Part shown: positions 9,105 through 16,973 of the stretch, one piece after another
Numbering within the stretch: position 1 is the stretch's first letter
Layout: every line of letters starts with the position of its first letter
From: JAPPLB01 sp965206655
Lineage (GTDB): Bacteria; Acidobacteriota; Terriglobia; Bryobacterales; UBA6623
Assembly: GCA_965206655.1 (NCBI GenBank)
Contig: CBDBKC010000034.1
Location: 446,242-510,241, forward strand
Reading direction: 5' to 3'
DNA length: 64,000 nt
The notes under the pieces: generated by a model
The model's input: only the letters and a program-made list of their open reading frames with translations
Database searches by the model: none
Told to the model about the DNA's origin: nothing
Translations under genes and position numbers: made by a program

Positions 9105-10301
9105 GTTCTGTGACCGCCTGAAGAGTTTACAAACAAACATGTTTGGGTGGAAATGTTTTGGGGCATACTTGAGGCATGGGTCGCCCCGCTCTGCGTGTGA
9201 AGGTTTCCAAGAGGGATCAAACGGCGTTGAAGAAACTTCTTACTGGCGGAGTCGAACAGGTTCGCGTGACGCTACGAGCAGTGGCGTTGCAAAGGCTCGG
9301 AGAAGGAATGAGCGCGCCACTGATTGCCGCTGTGCTGCCACTGACGCGGCAATCGGTTCGTAATCTCGCGCGGCGCTATCAGCAAGGCGGCCTCGAGCGC
9401 GCACTCTACGACAAGCAGCGGCCGGGCGCGGCCAGTTTGCTTTCGGCACAACAACGTCAGCGCATCATCGCAATGGTTTGCAGCGACCCGCCCAAGGGCC
9501 GCGCCCGCTGGACGGTGCGACTGGTCGCCGAAGAAGCTGTCAAGCGACGACTGGTCCCGCGGGCGGGCCGAGAAACGATTCGTGTTTTGCTCCTCAGCCA
9601 CGACCTCAAGCCGTGGCGGGAAAAAAATGTGGTGCGTGGCGGAGCTCAATGAAGCCTACATCGCCTGCATGGAAGACGTGCTCGAAACTTACGAACGGCC
9701 CTACGATCCGACGCAGCCGATGATTTGTTTCGACGAGAAGCCGGTCACGCTGCATGCCGACGTTCGTGCGCCGACGCCGGCCGAGCCGGGCCGCGAGTCT
9801 CGTCGGGACAGCGAGTATGAACGCCGCGGGACGGCGAATGTCTTTTGCGCGGTCGAGCCCAAAGCCGGTCGCCATTTCACGTTCGTGACGCCGGACCGTT
9901 CGGGCGTTGAGTTCGCCAAGGCGCTGTTTGAGGTGGCGCTCGCCTATCCCGAGGCCGAGACGATTCACTTGGTGATGGACAATCTCTCGACGCACAGCCG
10001 CAAGTCGCTGACCGATCTCTGCGGCGAGGAGTTCGGCGGTGAGATTTGGGACTGCTTCACGCCGCACTACACGCCGAAGCACGGCAGTTGGCTGAACCAG
10101 GCGGAGATCGAGATTGGTCTGTTCTCGAGGCAATGTTTGGGCAAGCGACGCATCCCGGACCTGGCAACACTGCGACGCGAGGCGGCTGCCTGGAACCGCC
10201 GAGTCAACCGTGAGCGGGTGAAGATCGACTGGCGCTTCGACCGCAAAACCGCACGCCGCAAGTTCGGCTATGAAAGACCAAGTATCACGCGGTCAGAGAA
10301 C
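9105..10301 (+). mobile_element. IS630-family element, type 2 (1197 bp)
   Basis: The termini are imperfect inverted repeats, GTTCTGTGACCGC on the left and GTTCTCTGACCGC on the right. They are flanked by a TA duplication at 9103-9104 and 10302-10303, as expected for IS630/Tc1-type transposition. The single copy carries one transposase locus in two frames. It is unrelated in sequence to the three type-1 IS630 copies. Confidence 0.88.
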
Positions 10302-10304
10302 TAG
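9176..10304 (+). CDS. IS630-family transposase, type 2, in two overlapping frames
   Basis: The first frame (9176-9652) holds the HTH region (LPLTRQSVRNLARRYQQGG). The second frame (from about 9621 to 10304) holds the DDE domain: MICFDEKPV, IHLVMDNLSTHS and SWLNQAEIEIG, the last with catalytic Glu. The frames join at a run of seven A at 9621-9627. The second is +1 (or -2) relative to the first. It could be programmed slippage or a disabling 1-bp indel; a +1 shift at an A-run is not the usual -1 pattern, so loss of function is plausible. Translation stops inside the right-hand TA duplication. Confidence 0.85.
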
Positions 10305-10346
10305 CGGGAAAAGTGCGATGAGATTCAGAGCAGGCACCCTGAGCAT

Positions 10347-10698
10347 AATTGACATCTCCCTTGTCACCAGAGTCTACCTCTCGGCAGCGCGACTCCCGTC
10401 CCGGTGAGGACTGGGTTCCCAGCTTTCGCGCCGTCGCGCTAGGCGGCCATGCTCATGATACATCCGCAGGCTAGTAATGTTTCGGGGAAGAGGCGCGGCG
10501 GCGGGCCTAGCGGAGGGGCGGGTACGGGAATCCACTTCCGCAGGGCCCGCAAGACAGTCCGCTTCGCGGTAACGATAGAAATCTGCCTTCTTTTTCGTTT
10601 CAGGCACACGGAAGCCGTTGCTAACGGCAAGAAGGCGGCTGACGGACTCTTGTCCTCCGCTTGCGCCTGTCGATTAGCAGCGCTATCCTGCGCTCGGG
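10347..10698. other. Stretch without a recognisable gene
   Basis: Overlapping frames are open on both strands, but their translations are Arg/Ala/Pro-rich and resemble no family, as expected for GC-rich non-coding DNA. The first part is the former 5' flank of the interrupted exported-protein gene. Confidence 0.4.
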
Positions 10699-10803
10699 AT
10701 GAGGACTCTGCTTCATCGCTACGTTTTCGTGACGTTGCTGGCGGTTGTCGCTGTTGGAATGCTCGCCGGGCAGACCGTCGAGCAGCTAGGAGCGACCCGC
10801 TGA
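10699..10803 (+). CDS. Possible 34-aa single-span membrane peptide
   Basis: ATG at 10699 to TGA at 10801-10803. The translation has a basic start (MRTLLHRYV) followed by a continuous hydrophobic span TLLAVVAVGMLAG and a short polar tail. There is no clear ribosome-binding site. It could be a small membrane protein of the phage-like region or chance; no homologue is known to me. Confidence 0.25.
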   Translation: MRTLLHRYVFVTLLAVVAVGMLAGQTVEQLGATR

Positions 10804-10856
10804 GCACCTGCCGGCCCGGCGGCCAAACCCAACACAGGGCCGCATAGGGGAGCGGG

Positions 10857-11516
10857 ATGGCCACGGACAAGGGTTTCGACGCGACGTTGTTTCGGCAGAT
10901 CGCAGCCTACGAAGTCGCGACGGACTCAAAGACGGGTAAGGTCTCAAAGATCGGATACACGGTCAACTGCCCATTCTCGTGGTTGAACGCGATCTGGGAA
11001 GAGAACGAACTCTACCGATCCTTCATTCATGAGAAAGCACTAGGGAAGTTCGTATCTTCCGCTCCATCCGTATCGGCTGCGTCGGTTATTCAGAGCGGCC
11101 TTCTGAGGGCAGAACCTGTCGGTGACTGGCAGCCCCTGAAGGGGACTCGTGCGGAGTGGCATGGGCACCTGCAACGGAACGTTAACTTGTTCTACGCTGC
11201 GCTTGTTCAGACGATCCACGCCTACCGCGAGCACATTGATGGGACTGCACAGCCCCGCAAGGCGCAGTCAGAAATAGAGCGTGGCGAGCGCCGAAAAGAG
11301 TTTCTCGACTCGATACTTTCAGACAAGGGGTGGTCAATCGACGGCCTACTTGAGAACTCCGTCAGGCTCGAGATGGACCGAAAGACGCTATTCAACTGGA
11401 AGTCTGGTAAGACGAGGAACCTCACCAGCCGGAATCGCCGACAACTCGCCGAAGCTTTGGGCGTGGATGTGAGTGAAGCTTTGGGCGTGGATGTGAGTGA
11501 ACTCCCCGCCTACTGA
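10857..11516 (+). CDS. Uncharacterised protein with C-terminal HTH-like region, phage-like context
   Basis: 219 residues. The last 60 or so read like a helix-turn-helix DNA-binding region (TLFNWKSGKTRNLTSRNRRQ then LAEALGVDVSEL). The N-terminal part is unrecognised. A perfect 24-bp tandem duplication (11451-11474 and 11475-11498) doubles the peptide EALGVDVS. The IS630 at 11513 inserted into the TA of the original TAA stop. The present protein therefore ends Tyr-TGA, one residue longer than before; removing the IS restores TAA at 11511-11512 plus 12611. It is probably a regulator of the adjacent phage/satellite genes. Confidence 0.6.
   Translation: MATDKGFDATLFRQIAAYEVATDSKTGKVSKIGYTVNCPFSWLNAIWEENELYRSFIHEKALGKFVSSAPSVSAASVIQSGLLRAEPVGDWQPLKGTRAEWHGHLQRNVNLFYAALVQTIHAYREHIDGTAQPRKAQSEIERGERRKEFLDSILSDKGWSIDGLLENSVRLEMDRKTLFNWKSGKTRNLTSRNRRQLAEALGVDVSEALGVDVSELPAY
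11451..11498 (+). repeat. Perfect 24-bp tandem duplication inside the HTH gene
   Basis: Two identical 24-bp units, in frame, at 11451-11474 and 11475-11498. Each encodes EALGVDVS, the end of the HTH-like region. Confidence 0.95.
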
Positions 11517-12608
11517 GTCCCGCATAATATAGAGTAACCTTTTGTAATGGAGCGACGTCTTTTGGATATGGGTTTTCCAAGAGGCGTGAAGCGAGACTTT
11601 GCGGCGCTGGAGAAGCGGTGCATCGAGGCGGTGCGGCTGGTCGTGGAAAAAGGACTGAGCCAAGCTGAGGCGGCGCGTAGAGTCCAAGCCGCCCAACCAA
11701 GCGTCAGCGGCTGGGTGCAGCGTTACCGCGAAGACGGCCGAGCCGGGCTAGCCAAAGCCGGTCGCGCCGGCCGCAAGCCGTTGCTGAGCGCCGCGCAGCT
11801 CGCCGAGCTGGAAGGGCTGCTGCTCGAAGGACCCGAAGCGCACGGCTTCCCGACACCGCTGTGGAGCTGTCCGCGGGTGGCGCGGTTGATCCGCGACCGT
11901 TTCGGGGTGCGCTACCACGAAGGCCACGTCTGGAAGCTACTGCGGGCGCTGCATTGGAGCCCGCAACGGCCGGTCGGCAAGGCCCGCGAGCGCAACGAGG
12001 AAGCGATTCAGACTTGGCAGAAGAAGACTTGGCCCGCCATTAAAAAAAAGCGCAAAAGCAGGGCCGCACGATCGTCTTCATCGACGAAAGCGGACTGAGC
12101 CAGAAGCCACATCGCTGCCGTACTTGGGCGCCGCGCGGGCAGACGCCCGTACTGCAGTTCAACTTCAACTGGAAGAAGCTCTCGGCGGCGGCCGGAATCA
12201 CTTTCCACAACTTCTATTTCCGTCTCTATCCCGACGCCATCCGCAGTCCCGAGGTGATCGATTTCCTCAAGGCGCTGCTGCGCCACATACAACGTCCGTT
12301 GCTGATCGTGTGGGATCGCTTGCCGGCGCATCGCAGCGCGTTGGTGCGCGAGTTCATCGCGTTGTCGCAGGGCCACATCGAGACCGAGTACTTGCCGGGC
12401 TACGCCCCGGAGCTGAATCCGGTGGAATACATCTGGGCCTACTGGAAGCAGCACGAGTTGCCCAACGTCTGCCCCAACGACTACTGGGAGCTCGACGAGC
12501 GGGCACGCACGACCTTGCGCCGCATGCGCCGCAAACGGCGCTTGATCGCCGCCTTTTGGAAGCAATCTTCTTTGTCGTTCGATTAACTTAATATTATGCG
12601 GGACTCAG
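11513..12608 (+). mobile_element. IS630-family element, type 1, copy A (1096 bp)
   Basis: Inverted termini CTGAGTCCCGCATAAT on both ends, flanked by TA at 11511-11512 and 12609-12610. Copy C (56965-58060) has exactly the same length and copy B (38101-40242) is the same element carrying an IS1595 insertion. The three are nearly identical, so expansion was recent. Confidence 0.93.
11547..12586 (+). CDS. IS630-family transposase, type 1, made by -1 frameshifting (copy A)
   Basis: Frame A (11547-12098) encodes the HTH half (SQAEAARRVQAAQPSVSGWV). Frame B, in -1, runs to 12586 with the DDE motifs TIVFIDESG, LIVWDRLPAHRS and LNPVEYIWAYWK. The frames overlap at eight A followed by G; in frame A the codons are AAA AAA AAG, so 12044-12050 is a canonical A_AAA_AAG slippery heptamer. 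The same arrangement in three copies argues for programmed frameshifting rather than damage. The product is a DDE transposase inserting at TA. Confidence 0.9.
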
Positions 12609-12683
12609 TAAGGCATTCCACAAAGTACCCATGCACTTCGGTACAAGATTCCACTGCCATTCGTTGGCATCTGCGGTAAACCT

Positions 12684-12893
12684 GTGTCAGTGGCACACGG
12701 TTCACAGCAACCTCTTCTCAGCGAACGAGACCTAGCACGCTACCTGGCTGTTTCAGTAGAGACGGTTCGGCGCTTGCGGTATCGCGGCTCTGGGCCACCC
12801 TACGCGCGTATCGGAATACAGGTGCGCTACGCGCTTGACGACGTGCAGGCGTGGCGGGTGAGTCAGTCCAGTGAGCAGGGGGCAAGTACGTAA
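12684..12893 (+). CDS. Excisionase/AlpA-like helix-turn-helix protein
   Basis: 69 residues, GTG start. It contains a MerR/HTH_17-type segment: LSERDLARYLAVSVETVRRL, then GPPYARIGIQVRYALDDVQAW. This is the standard layout of excisionase-family and AlpA-like DNA-binding proteins, which control excision or early genes of prophages and satellites. Its stop overlaps the start of the DUF1376 gene (TAATGG), indicating co-transcription with it. Confidence 0.75.
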   Translation: MSVAHGSQQPLLSERDLARYLAVSVETVRRLRYRGSGPPYARIGIQVRYALDDVQAWRVSQSSEQGAST

Positions 12894-13783
12894 TGGCCCG
12901 CATCGTCTATTGCAAATGGTGGCTCTCGGATTGGCTTTCATCTGAAACGCGCTTGTCGATGACTGCGGCCGAGCGCGGCGTTTATCGAGATGCACTAGAT
13001 CTCAACTATCAGGAGGGCTCGCTGCCTTCAAACGAAATTGCCTTGCAGCGGCTGCTGTGTGTAACCCCTGAAGAGTTCGCGCAGTGTTGGCCAACCGTGG
13101 CCCGGAAGTTCCAGAGCGACAGCAACGGGCGGCTCGTTAATAGCCGAGTGCTCCAGGTGCTCAAAGACGACAAAAAGTACAGCCGCAAGCAATCAGAGCG
13201 GGCGAAGCAGCGATGGCACTCGGGCGACAAGCCAGCGGACGAAGATGGCGATGCCACCGCTATGCCACCGCATAGCGAGCGCAATGCGGGCGCAATGCCA
13301 GCGCATGAATCCGGCAATGCCACCGCTATGCCTCCACAGCCACAGCCACAGCCATCTCCAAAGCCACACCAAAAGTCAAAAACGGTGCGCCCTACGGGCG
13401 CTAGTCAACCTCCGGTTGACGAATCCCTCCCCGATGCCCCCGATTTGGTTGCAATCTGGAACGCCGAATGCGGAACCCTTCCGAAAGTCCACAGTTGCGG
13501 CAAGTCGCGCCACCTCAAGATCAAGGCCCGGCTGAACGGATCGAAGAACGGCGCGTTCGCGGAGCAGTTCCGAGCGGCTGTGAGGAAATCCCAGGCCGTG
13601 CCGTTTCTCCAGGGGGACAACGATCGCGGCTGGAGGCTTAGCTTCGACTTCCTGGTAGCGAACGAGGACAACGTGGGGAAGGTACTAGAGGGCGTCTACG
13701 ACGGCATCCCAGCTAAGCGCCTGACGGCCCACGAAGCGAACGCTGAGCTATTCCGCAAACTGGAAGGAAGGCGGACGCAATGA
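12893..13783 (+). CDS. DUF1376 (YdaU-like) phage replication protein
   Basis: 296 residues. The N-terminal 100 match the DUF1376 pattern: WWLSDWLSSETRLSMTAAER, then GVYRDALDLNYQEGSLPSN. The middle is a low-complexity Ala-Met-Pro/Pro-Gln linker (about residues 115-160) and the C-terminus a second globular domain ending HEANAELFRKLEGRR. In phages this family lies in the replication module next to helicase loaders. It overlaps the next gene by 4 bp (ATGA). Confidence 0.8.
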   Translation: MARIVYCKWWLSDWLSSETRLSMTAAERGVYRDALDLNYQEGSLPSNEIALQRLLCVTPEEFAQCWPTVARKFQSDSNGRLVNSRVLQVLKDDKKYSRKQSERAKQRWHSGDKPADEDGDATAMPPHSERNAGAMPAHESGNATAMPPQPQPQPSPKPHQKSKTVRPTGASQPPVDESLPDAPDLVAIWNAECGTLPKVHSCGKSRHLKIKARLNGSKNGAFAEQFRAAVRKSQAVPFLQGDNDRGWRLSFDFLVANEDNVGKVLEGVYDGIPAKRLTAHEANAELFRKLEGRRTQ

Positions 13784-14388
13784 CAGACGCCGACAGAAGC
13801 GACTTTGATCGCAGCTTGCTGGCCGTGGCCGCATCATACAACCGAGCACTGACTGAGGACGTACTAAACCTCTACTGGGGCATTCTCAAGGATGACTTGA
13901 CGCTAGGCGAGTTCACCGAAGCGGTACAGCGTCACCTACGGGACGCCGACCGGGGCCGCAGGTTCCCTGTCGTGGCTGATATTCTCTGCCAGAACGCCGC
14001 TAGCAAGCCCGCCGCATGGCGGGTAGCCTGGGGCCTCATCGTACAGACGATGGAGGACTACGGCGCTCACGAGTCAGTTCTGTTCACGGATCAGATTGCC
14101 ACCGCCGTGGTTCGGAGTATGGGCGGATGGATCGCGCTTTGCAGAGCCGATCTTAACGAGCCATGGACAGAGCGGAAATTTGAGAGCACCTACAAAGAGT
14201 TCGCAGCCGCCGGGGTGAAGACGGTTAGGTACCTGCCAGGAATATTTGAGGCTGAGAACCGAAGCAGAGGATACGCGGTTGCCCCACCTAGGGTTATCGG
14301 TGACGTGAATCTGCTCCCCGAGCCAGAACAGGTTGACGAAGAGGCGCGAAGGATGATTCAGCAACTCCCTAGAGAAGGGGCCACTTAA
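13780..14388 (+). CDS. DUF6475-like phage replication-module protein
   Basis: 202 residues. The pattern ALTEDVLNLYWGILKDD...FTEAVQRHLRD...GRRFPVVADI, then a VRSMGGWIALCRA and FESTYKEF block, resembles DUF6475 proteins of prophages, which contain a helicase-loader-like helical region. ATGA overlap with the DUF1376 gene supports an operon. No ATPase motif is present, so it would be an accessory factor. Confidence 0.65.
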   Translation: MTDADRSDFDRSLLAVAASYNRALTEDVLNLYWGILKDDLTLGEFTEAVQRHLRDADRGRRFPVVADILCQNAASKPAAWRVAWGLIVQTMEDYGAHESVLFTDQIATAVVRSMGGWIALCRADLNEPWTERKFESTYKEFAAAGVKTVRYLPGIFEAENRSRGYAVAPPRVIGDVNLLPEPEQVDEEARRMIQQLPREGAT

Positions 14389-14400
14389 AAGGATCAGCCG

Positions 14401-14886
14401 ATGACTAGCCTGACGCGTACCGGCTTGGACGAATCCCACGTCCCGAAACACCCAGCGAGACGTCCCATTAGACATATCAAGACACCTAAAAAAGCGGCAG
14501 TTCTGGCAGCCTACCCGCACACCGGCACAGTCAAACAGGCTTGCGAAACCGCGAATGTGGCGCGAGGCAGCCATTATGAATGGCTCAAAACCGACCCAGA
14601 GTACGCCGCCGCGTTCGAGGATGCACGCGAGCAGTTTACAGAGTCTCTGGAAGCGGAAGCCGTCCGTCGGGCTCGCGAGGGCTACGAGGAACCTGTATTC
14701 CATAACGGGAAAATCATCGGCCACAGGCGCCGATTTTCCGACTTGTTGATGATCTTCCTACTCAAGGCGAACAACCCGGACAGGTACCGGGAGACGATCA
14801 GGCAGGAGCACAACCGCCTCAACGATCAAACCGGCCTGCCTGTGATGGAAATACGTTACGTCTCAGCGAATGGACATTTGCGTTGA
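14401..14886 (+). CDS. Small-terminase-like HTH protein
   Basis: 161 residues. The HTH segment KKAAVLAAYPHTGTVKQACE...RGSHYEWLKTDPEYAAAFEDA is followed by a helical acidic region and AREGYEEPVFHNGKIIGHRR, FSDLLMIFLLKANNPDRYRE. This is the usual form of phage small-terminase/phBC6A51-type proteins that bind packaging sites. No large terminase, portal or capsid gene is present, so the locus is either a degraded prophage or a satellite that carries only the small subunit. It ends 270 bp before IS1595 copy 2; that gap shows no gene. Confidence 0.7.
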   Translation: MTSLTRTGLDESHVPKHPARRPIRHIKTPKKAAVLAAYPHTGTVKQACETANVARGSHYEWLKTDPEYAAAFEDAREQFTESLEAEAVRRAREGYEEPVFHNGKIIGHRRRFSDLLMIFLLKANNPDRYRETIRQEHNRLNDQTGLPVMEIRYVSANGHLR

Positions 14887-15155
14887 TTCACAGCTTCCTT
14901 GAAGCGCTTCGAGTAGTCGTTTGCTCAAGATTTGGGCTCGACCACGAGTGCGAAATCTGAGTGCTGTGGAAGGAAGCTCGGAGGGGTGTCTGAAAAATCG
15001 CCAACACAGGAGCCCAGGAGCCTTTTTTCGGACGGCCACAACGAGCCACTTGCAGCACCTCGACCGGACCGACGCCTTGGCTCCCAGCGGCAAGGTTGTT
15101 GCATGCAGGACGGAAGAGGGAGTAGGATGTGGTTGCTGAAGATCCAAATCGGAAA

Positions 15156-16204
15156 GTGGGGTATCCACTTGACTCAGGTGACCCCAAGATGTAGTATGCG
15201 GCCTCGTGGAGGATTACCCGCGCGATCTGCTCGAGTTCGAGGCGCGCTTCGCCACCGAAGAGGCCTGTCGCGACTATCTGGTCGCGCTGCGCTGGCGGGA
15301 CGGGTTCCGTTGCCCCAACTGTGGGCTTGAGCGAGCTTGGCCGGTGCGCAAAGTATGGTTCGAATGTGCTGCCTGCGGTCGCCAAACGTCCGTCACGGCC
15401 GGTACGATCTTTCAGGACACACGCAAGCCGTTGCGGCTTTGGTTCCGAGCAATGTGGCACGTCGTCTCGCAGAAGAGTTCGGTTCTGGGGTACGGAGTCA
15501 GCGCCTTGGGTTTGCAACGCGTTCTGGGACTGGGCAGCTACCAAACCGCCTGGGCTTGGATGCACAAGCTGCGGCGGGCGATGGTGCGGCCGGGGCGCGA
15601 GCGTTTGACGGGCGTCGTCGAGGTGGATGAGACCTACTGGGGCGCGGAGGAGGAGGGCGTTCGCGGCCGCCAGATCGAGCGTAAAGGATTGATTGCAGTA
15701 GCCGCCGGAGGAGAGAGGCAGCGGGCTGGGGCGGATCCGTATGCAGCGCCTGCGCAACGCCTCGGCGGCCAGCTTGATGCCCTTCGTGGAGGAGTCGATC
15801 GAGCCAGGCAGCGTGGTTCGCACCGATGGCTGGCTGGGCTACGAGCCACTCGAGAAGAAGGGCTATCGGCACCACATCGTCTTCCTCAAGGGTCGCCGCG
15901 AGCAGGCGTCGGAATTGCTTCCGCTGGTGCACAAAGCGATCTCGCTGCTCAAGCGCTGGTTGCTGGGTACGCATCAAGGGGCGGTCAGCCACGAGCATTT
16001 GGACTACTATCTGGACGAATTCGTCTTCCGGTTCAACCGGCGCAGCTCACGTAGCCGGGGCAAGCTGTTCTACAGGCTGGTTCAGCAAGCGGTCGCTGTG
16101 GAGCCGACGCCGTATCGCTCGATCATCGCCCACTGGGACGCCGAGCCGTTCTGAACCCCAAACACAAGATGTTGGGGTCACCTGAGTCAAGTGGATACCC
16201 CACC
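15156..16204 (+). mobile_element. IS1595-family element, copy 2 (transposase broken)
   Basis: Ends GTGGGGTATCCAC are inverted; 8-bp target duplication ATCGGAAA at 15148-15155 and 16205-16212. Compared with copy 3 it has a 15-bp in-frame insertion near 15477 and a 1-bp insertion near 15707. Confidence 0.92.
15206..16154 (+). pseudogene. IS1595-family transposase, frameshifted (copy 2)
   Basis: The GTG start (15206) and zinc ribbon (CPNCGLE, CAACGRQT) are intact, as is VEVDETYWGAEEE. A 1-bp insertion near 15707 (GCCGCCGGAGG against GCCGCGGAGG in copy 3) throws the rest out of frame. The remaining DDE half (RTDGWLGY, HEHLDYYLDEF) continues in another frame from about 15710 to 16154. A 5-residue insertion (SVLGY) sits after QKS. 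It is probably inactive, but the ends remain mobilisable in trans by copy 1. Confidence 0.88.
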
Positions 16205-16329
16205 ATCGGAAATTCTGGATTGCGTACGATAGGTTCTTACCCGCGAGGAATGAGGCTTACTTCGTTCTGCCCAAGCCGAAGCCCTGCCGCTATGGCATGA
16301 CGGACTGTTTGCCAAGGAGAGAAGACGAA

Positions 16330-16899
16330 ATGAGTTGCGAAGAGGAAGAAAAACGGGTTGAGCGAGCAAAGAAGGACCTTGAAAACGCGGAATTTGCCTA
16401 CGACGGGTGCATAGCATCTGAGGGGGGATCTAACGCACCCCCAGGCGCATGCTATTGGCATTTAGGAGACATTAGTGAAGCCCAAAGCGAACTCGATGAT
16501 GCTCAGGCGGCGCTGAGAACATGTAGAACGGACGCTCCCCCACAGCCCGGAGTGGAGAGTGCAGAAGGTTACGTGGTCTTCCTGAGGGTTCATGATCTGA
16601 AGACTGGTTGGGGCCAAGCTGGGGACGAGTTAGATGGAGAGGTTGTTTTTAAGCTCGACAGAGCGCCGGGAAAGGCGTTTGGATTTGCGTTGCGCGAGGA
16701 CGAGAATCACCCGCAAAGACAGGGGATGCTTTCTCTGTTGAGAGATGCACTGATTCATCAAATCGCAGTCAAAACCGACTACCGCGTGGATAGACCCTCC
16801 CAAGACAATCATCTTGCATTTCGAGTCGAGCTCATTAAACCGCGCCCGGTCCCAAGAACACCGGAATCGAGAAATCCTGGCGAACTCGTCAAGGGGTAG
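16330..16899 (+). CDS. Uncharacterised protein with N-terminal coiled coil
   Basis: 189 residues from the ATG at 16330, chosen because AAGGAG lies 10 bp upstream; an in-frame ATG at 16297 has no such signal. Residues 1-25 are a charged coiled coil (EEEEKRVERAKKDLENAEFA). The rest is mixed alpha/beta with no recognised domain. It starts 126 bp after IS1595 copy 2 and ends 75 bp from the convergent exported-protein gene. No function can be assigned. Confidence 0.6.
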   Translation: MSCEEEEKRVERAKKDLENAEFAYDGCIASEGGSNAPPGACYWHLGDISEAQSELDDAQAALRTCRTDAPPQPGVESAEGYVVFLRVHDLKTGWGQAGDELDGEVVFKLDRAPGKAFGFALREDENHPQRQGMLSLLRDALIHQIAVKTDYRVDRPSQDNHLAFRVELIKPRPVPRTPESRNPGELVKG

Positions 16900-16929
16900 T
16901 GGGGCCGGCCAAAGGTGCCAACGGCACTC

Positions 16930-16960
16930 CCCGAAGTCCTCCTGCCGTTCGGTGAACCCC
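16930..16960. repeat. Stem-loop block shared with 8493-8530
   Basis: CCGAA...TTCGGTGAACCCC, 14 bp after the stop of the minus-strand gene 16974-17732. A similar block lies 3' of the gene interrupted at 8617-10346. It may be a terminator or a small repeat. Confidence 0.4.
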
Positions 16961-16973
16961 GGAGGAAGGGCGA

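Larger units (their letters stand above)
8617..10346 (-). pseudogene. Exported protein gene interrupted in its signal peptide by an IS630-type element
   Basis: The body (8617-9104) encodes about 160 residues of a mature protein with no recognised family. It has no start of its own beyond a GTG in the signal-peptide region. Removing the IS at 9105-10301 with one TA joins it in frame to 10302-10346. This restores an ATG and a signal peptide MLRVPALNLIALFPLVVLGS with cleavage after ARA-A. The gene was therefore intact before insertion. Residual expression from the GTG at 9099 would give a protein that is not exported. Confidence 0.8.

Noticed and set aside
13330..13370. CAGCCA-type short repeat resembling a microsatellite or CRISPR-like pattern
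   Set aside because: It is the Pro-Gln linker of the DUF1376 protein; units are 6 bp without spacers. No CRISPR array was seen anywhere in the window.
14074..14724. 216-aa minus-strand frame opposite the phage-like genes
   Set aside because: It covers two recognised phage-type genes on the plus strand and shows no family resemblance.
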